This document shows, piece after piece, positions 58,924 through 64,000 of a stretch of DNA of 64,000 nt; the stretch's first letter is position 1; the number at the start of each line of letters is the position of its first letter. Source of the stretch: Ailurus styani (taxonomy: Eukaryota > Chordata > Mammalia > Carnivora > Ailuridae); the NCBI GenBank assembly GCA_002007465.1, contig LNAC01000037.1, positions 343 through 64,342 on the forward strand. The letters are read 5' to 3'. A program made the position numbers and the translations under genes. Under the pieces are notes generated by a model. That model was not told the origin of the DNA. It ran no database searches and saw nothing but the letters and a program-made list of their open reading frames with translations.

Positions 58924-59818
58924 ATGACTAGAAGGAAGAATTCACAACAAGAGAAAGAACCAGGATAATGTTCTCTGCAATATATCAAACTGATATGGAT
59001 AAAATTAAGGGATGGAATTCGTGATAACAATTAAAAATTTAATAGCTAGGCTTGAAAAAAGCGTAAAATACACCAGAGAATTTCTTAGTGCAGAAATGGG
59101 ATCCAATCAGGCCATAATTAAAAATGCTCTAAGATGCAGTCTAAATTGTATATTCTAACAGCAAGGGTAAAAGAGGCAGAAGAGAGAATAAGTGATCTAG
59201 AAGACAGGTTGATGGAAAGGAGGGACGTTGAGGAAAAGAGTGAAGAAAAAAAAACTAAGAGCCATGAAGAGAGGCTTTGAGAAATTAGTTATGCAGGTAA
59301 ACATGCCAACATCAGAATTATTGGGGTGCCTGAGGGTAGAGAGAGAAGCGAGTGGCTGAAGGTATATTTGAGAAAATCATAGCTAAGAACATCCCTAATC
59401 TAGGGAAGGAAACAAGCATTGAGGTCCAAGATGTATAAAGTACCCTTAACAAAATCAATAAAAATAGAATGACACCTCAACATATAGTAGTAAAGCTTGC
59501 AAATTTCAGGGACAAAGAGAAAATCCTGAAGGCAGCTTGAGACAAGAGGCTCCTAACATGCAGAGGGAGGAATATCAGACTAAGATAAGACCAATTCACA
59601 GAGACCTGGCAGGTCATAAGGGCTGGCTTGATCTATTCAAGGTAATAAATGAGAAGAACATGCAGCAAAGAATACTTTATCCAGCAAGGCTGTCATTCAG
59701 AATGGAAGGAGAGATAAAGAGCTTCCAGGACAGACAGAAACTGAAAAAATATGTCACCACCAAGAAAGCCCTCCAAGAAATCAAGAAAGTTGATCCTGTA
59801 AGCAAAGAGAGAGCCTAA
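58924..59818 (+). pseudogene. L1-24 ORF1 remnant (L1 RNA-binding protein)
   Basis: ATG at 58924 gives MTRRKNSQQEKEPG then a stop, the expected carnivore ORF1 N-terminus. The coiled-coil region is at about 59150-59290. The C-terminal domain is open at 59537-59818 (RLSFRMEGEIKSFQDRQKLKKYVTTK in two parts: RLSFRMEGEIKSFQ, DRQKLKKYVTTK), the usual end of ORF1. At least two frameshifts and one early stop. Confidence 0.85.
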
Positions 59819-62249
59819 GAGTAACATAGACCAAAAAGAAACAGAGGCAATCCACAGAAACAGGGACTTTACAGACAATTCAGTAGCACTAAATTCATAT
59901 CTTTCAATATTTACACTGAATGTAAGTGGGATAATTGCTCCAATCAAAAGACACAGGGTATCAGATTGAATTTTAAAAAAAAGCAAAACTCATCCATATG
60001 CTGTCTACAAGAGACTCATCTTAGACCTAAAGACACCCCCAGACTGAAAGTGAGGGAGTGGAGTACCACTTATCATGCTAATGGACCTCAAAAGAAAGCT
60101 CAGGTAGCAATCCTCATATCAGATAATTATATTTTAAACCAAAGTCTGTAGTACGGGATGAAGAAGGACACTATATCATACTGAAAGTGTCTATCCAACA
60201 AGAAGATCTAACAACTGTAAATATTTATGCCCTCAACATGGGAGCAGACAATTATATAAATCAATTAATAACCAAAATAAAGAAACACATTGATAATAAT
60301 ACATTAATAGTAGTAAGGGACTTACTACTCCCCCACTCACAGCAATGGACAGAGCATCAAAGCAGAAAATCAACAAAGAAAAAAGCACTTTCCATGACAT
60401 GCTGGACCAGATGGACTTCATAGATATATATAGAACATTTCATCCTAAAACAACAGAATGCTTATTCTTAAGTGCACATGGAACATTCTCCGGACTAGGT
60501 CACATACTGGGTCACAAATCAGGTATCAAATGATATCAAAAGATTGGAATTATACCCTTGATGTTTTCAGACCACGATGTTTTGAAACTTGAACTCAAGC
60601 ACAAGTGGAAATTTGGAAGGAATTCAAACACATGGAGATTAAAAAGCATCCTGATAAAGATTGATTAGGTCAACCAGGAAATTAAAGAACTTAAACAATT
60701 CTTGGAAACTAATGGGAATGAAAACACATTGGTTCATAACCTATGGGATACTACAAAGGTGGTCCTAAGAGGGAAGTACATTGCAATATGAGCCAAAATT
60801 AGAAAAAAATTTCTAATACACAAGATAACCTTACACCTAAAGGACATGGAGAAAGAACAGAAAATAAAGCCTAAACCAAGCAGGAGAACAAAAATAATAA
60901 AGATTCGAACAGAAATCAATGAAATAGAAACCAGAAAAACAGTAGAAACGATCAATGAAACTAGAAGCTGGTTCCTTGGAAGAATTAATGAGATCAATAA
61001 AATCCTGGCCAGACTTATCCAAAAGAAAGGAGAAAGGACCCAAATTAATAATATCATGAATGAAAGGGGAGACATCATGACCAATACCAAGGAAATACAG
61101 ACAATTGTAAGAACACATTATGAGCAACTATATGCCAACAAATCAGGCAATCTGGAAGAAATGGATGCATTTCTGGAAACTTATAAACTACCAAGATTGA
61201 AACAGGAAGAGAGAGATAATCTGAAAAGACCAATAACCAGCAAGGAAATTGAGGCAGTAATCAAAACATCCCAAAAAACGAGAGTCCAGGGTCAGATGGC
61301 TTCCCAGGGGAATTCTACCAAACATTTAAAGAATAAATAATACCTATTCTACTGAAGCTGTTTCAAAAAATAGAAACAGAGGGAAACTTCCAAACTCATT
61401 AAATGAGGCCAGCATTACCTTGATCCTAAAACTAGACAAAGACTCCATCAAAAAGGAGAATGATAGACTAATATCTCTGATGAACATGGATGCCAAAGAA
61501 CTTACCAAGATCCTAGGCGAATACTATGCAACTGTACATTAAAGGGATATTTCACCACAACAAAGTGGGATTTATTCCTGGGATGGAGGGTGGTTCAACA
61601 TTCACAAATCAATCAATATGATACATCACATTAATAAAAGAAAAGACAAGAAAAATAAGATCCTCTCAATTGATGCAGAAAAAAGCATTTGACAAAATAC
61701 AACATCTTTTACTGATTAAAACTTTTCAGAGTATAGAGATAGAGGGAATATTCCTCAATATCATAAAAACCATCAATGAAAAACCCACAGTGAATATCAT
61801 TCTCAATGGGGAAAAGCTGAGAGCTTTCCCTGAAAGTCAGAAACACGACAGGGATGCCCACTCTCATCATTATTGTTCAACATAGTGCCAGAAGTCCTAT
61901 CATCAGCAATCAGACAACAAAAGAAGATAAAAGGCATCCAAATTGGCAAAGAAGAAGGCAAATTCTCTCTCTTCGTGGATGACATGATATGTTATGAGGA
62001 AAATCCAAAAGACTCCACCCCAAAATGGCTAGAACTCATACAATTCAGCAATGTGACAGGATACAAAATCAATGCATATAAATCAGTTGCATTTCTATAC
62101 ACTAACAATGTGACTGAAGAAAGAGAAATTAAAGAATAAATCCCATACACAATTGCACCAAAAGCCATTAGATACATAGGAATAAACCTAACCAAATTGT
62201 AAAAAGATTTGTATTCTATAAACTGCAGAGCATTTAGGAAAGAAATTGA

Positions 62250-62521
<272 letters not shown>

Positions 62522-62743
62522 GTCTATTCTGCCCAGAGCAATCTACACAGTCAATGCAATCCCTATCAAAATACCATCAACATTTTTCACATAGCTGGTA
62601 AAAAAGAATCCTAAAATTTGTGTGGAATGAGAAAGATCCCAAATCGCCAAAGGAATCTTGAGAAAGAAAAACAAAGATAGTGTCATCACAATTCCAGACT
62701 GCAAGCTCTATTACAAAGCTGTAATCAAGACAGTATGATACTG

Positions 62744-62940
62744 GGCGCCTGGGTGGCTCAGTAGGTTAAAGCCTCTGCCTTCGGCTCAGGTCATGATCTC
62801 AGGGTCCTGGAATCGAGGGCTTCATTGGGCTCTCTGCTCAGTGGGGAGCCTGCTTCTGCTTCCTTCTCTCTCTGCCTGCCTCTCTGCCTACTTGTGCTCT
62901 CTCTATCTGTGTCAAATAAATAAATAAAATCTTAAAATAA
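62744..62940 (+). mobile_element. Can-SINE with 17-bp TSD in L1-24 ORF2
   Basis: Flanked by AAGACAGTATGATACTG (62727-62743) and AAGACAATATGATACTG (62941-62957), one mismatch. Confidence 0.95.
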
Positions 62941-64000
62941 AAGACAATATGATACTGACATGAAAACAGACACATAGATAAACAGAATAGAATATGGAAC
63001 ACAAATGAGCCCTCAACTCTAAGGTGAACTGATCTTCAATGAAGAGATAAGGAATATCCAATGGAAAAAAGACAGTCTCTCCAACAAATGGTGTGGGGAA
63101 AATTGGAAGGCCACATGCAGAAAAATGAAACTGGACCACGTTCCTACACCATACACAAAAATAATTCAAAATGGGTGAAAGAACTAAATGTGAGATAGGA
63201 ATCCATCAAAATCCTAGAGGAGAACACAGGCAGTACCTCTTTGACATTGTCCATAGAAACTTCTTACTAGATATGTCTCCTGATGAAAGGAAAGGAAAAG
63301 GAAAAGGAAAAATAAACTATTGGATATGAATCAGATTAAAAAGCTTCTGTACAGTGTAGGAAAAAATCAAAACTAAAGGACAATCTTCAGATTGGGATAC
63401 AATATTTGCAAATGTCATATCTGATGAAGTTAGTATCCAAAGTATACACAGAACTTATAAATCTCAACACCCAAAAAACAAATAATGCAGTTAAAAATGG
63501 ATAGAAGACATACATGCACAGACATTTTTCTGAAGATGACATACAGATGGCTGACACATGAAAGGATGCTCAGCATCACTCATCTTCAGGGAGATACAGA
63601 TTAAAACTACAATGAGATATCATTTCACACCATTCAGAATAGCTAAAATTAACAACACAGGAAACAACAGATGTGGACAAAGTTGCAGAGAAAAGGCAAC
63701 CCTCTTACACTGTTTGTAGGAATGCAAACTGGTGTAGCTACCCTGGAATACAGTATGGAGGTTTCTCGAAAAGTCAAAAATTGAGCTACCCATGATCCAG
63801 CAGTTGTGCTACCAGGTATTTATAGTAATTAAAAGGGACACATGAACCCTAATGTTTATGGCAACATTATCAATAATAGCTTAATTATGGAAAGAGCCCG
63901 AGTGTCCATTGATGAATGACTGGATAAGGAAAAATTTGTGTATATATAGAGTGGACTATTACTCAATCATCAAAAAGAATGAAATCTTGTAATTTGCAAC

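Noticed and set aside
60846..61340. 164-residue open frame, the longest in the window, as a possible host gene
   Set aside because: The reading (lysine-rich, then [14 protein letters not shown]) is the L1 ORF2 linker and early RT region and lies in frame order with the endonuclease and RT remnants of L1-24.

Overview
The window is nuclear DNA of a carnivoran mammal, most likely a caniform and probably a mustelid. The evidence is about 26 copies of a tRNA-derived SINE with the carnivore head (GCCTGGGTGGCTCAGTGGG), a middle that reads GGTTAAAGCCTCTGCC, a CT-rich body and an AAATAAATAAA tail. This is the Can-SINE (SINEC) form I associate with mustelids; the genus-level call is from memory. No host protein-coding gene, splice-joined exon set, CpG-island promoter or functional RNA gene could be supported. 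Every longer open frame is LINE-1 ORF1/ORF2 debris, antisense to L1 5'UTR, or simple repeat.

The window is a nest of LINE-1 (L1) elements of several ages, peppered with SINEs. Layout: 1-3237 holds two minus-strand L1s head-to-tail. 3730-10145 is an old plus-strand L1 plus a still older L1 3' end. 10146-12869 is mostly non-L1 sequence with a probable MIR, a possible MER5-like element and an older SINE. 12870-15000 holds two ancient minus-strand L1s. 15379-29735 is a complex plus-strand nest: an old L1 (L1-7) interrupted by a near full-length L1 (L1-8), a 635-bp non-L1 piece, a truncated L1 (L1-9) and a twin-primed L1 (L1-10), then L1-11 and L1-12. 29943-36890 is an ancient minus-strand L1 (L1-13) split by a plus-strand L1 (L1-14). 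36891-40165 is the least L1-rich part and carries a tRNA-half retropseudogene. 40166-44927 is minus-strand L1. 45750-53524 is an ancient plus-strand L1 (L1-18) split by others. 53525-64000 shows three plus-strand L1 5' ends in succession, each element interrupting the one before it; the last (L1-24) runs off the window.

No element looks able to move itself: ORF1 and ORF2 are broken by stops and frameshifts in every copy. The content of interest is mechanistic. Many target-site duplications (TSDs) can be read directly, so insertion order can be reconstructed. There is one L1 with a 5' inversion, one target site apparently used twice, a SINE inserted in a SINE tail, a non-L1 retrocopy candidate inside an L1, a candidate 3' transduction, and a tailless 5' half of tRNA-Thr(AGU) flanked by a 17-bp duplication. 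I did not find a new multi-gene system, and the sequence gives no support for one.
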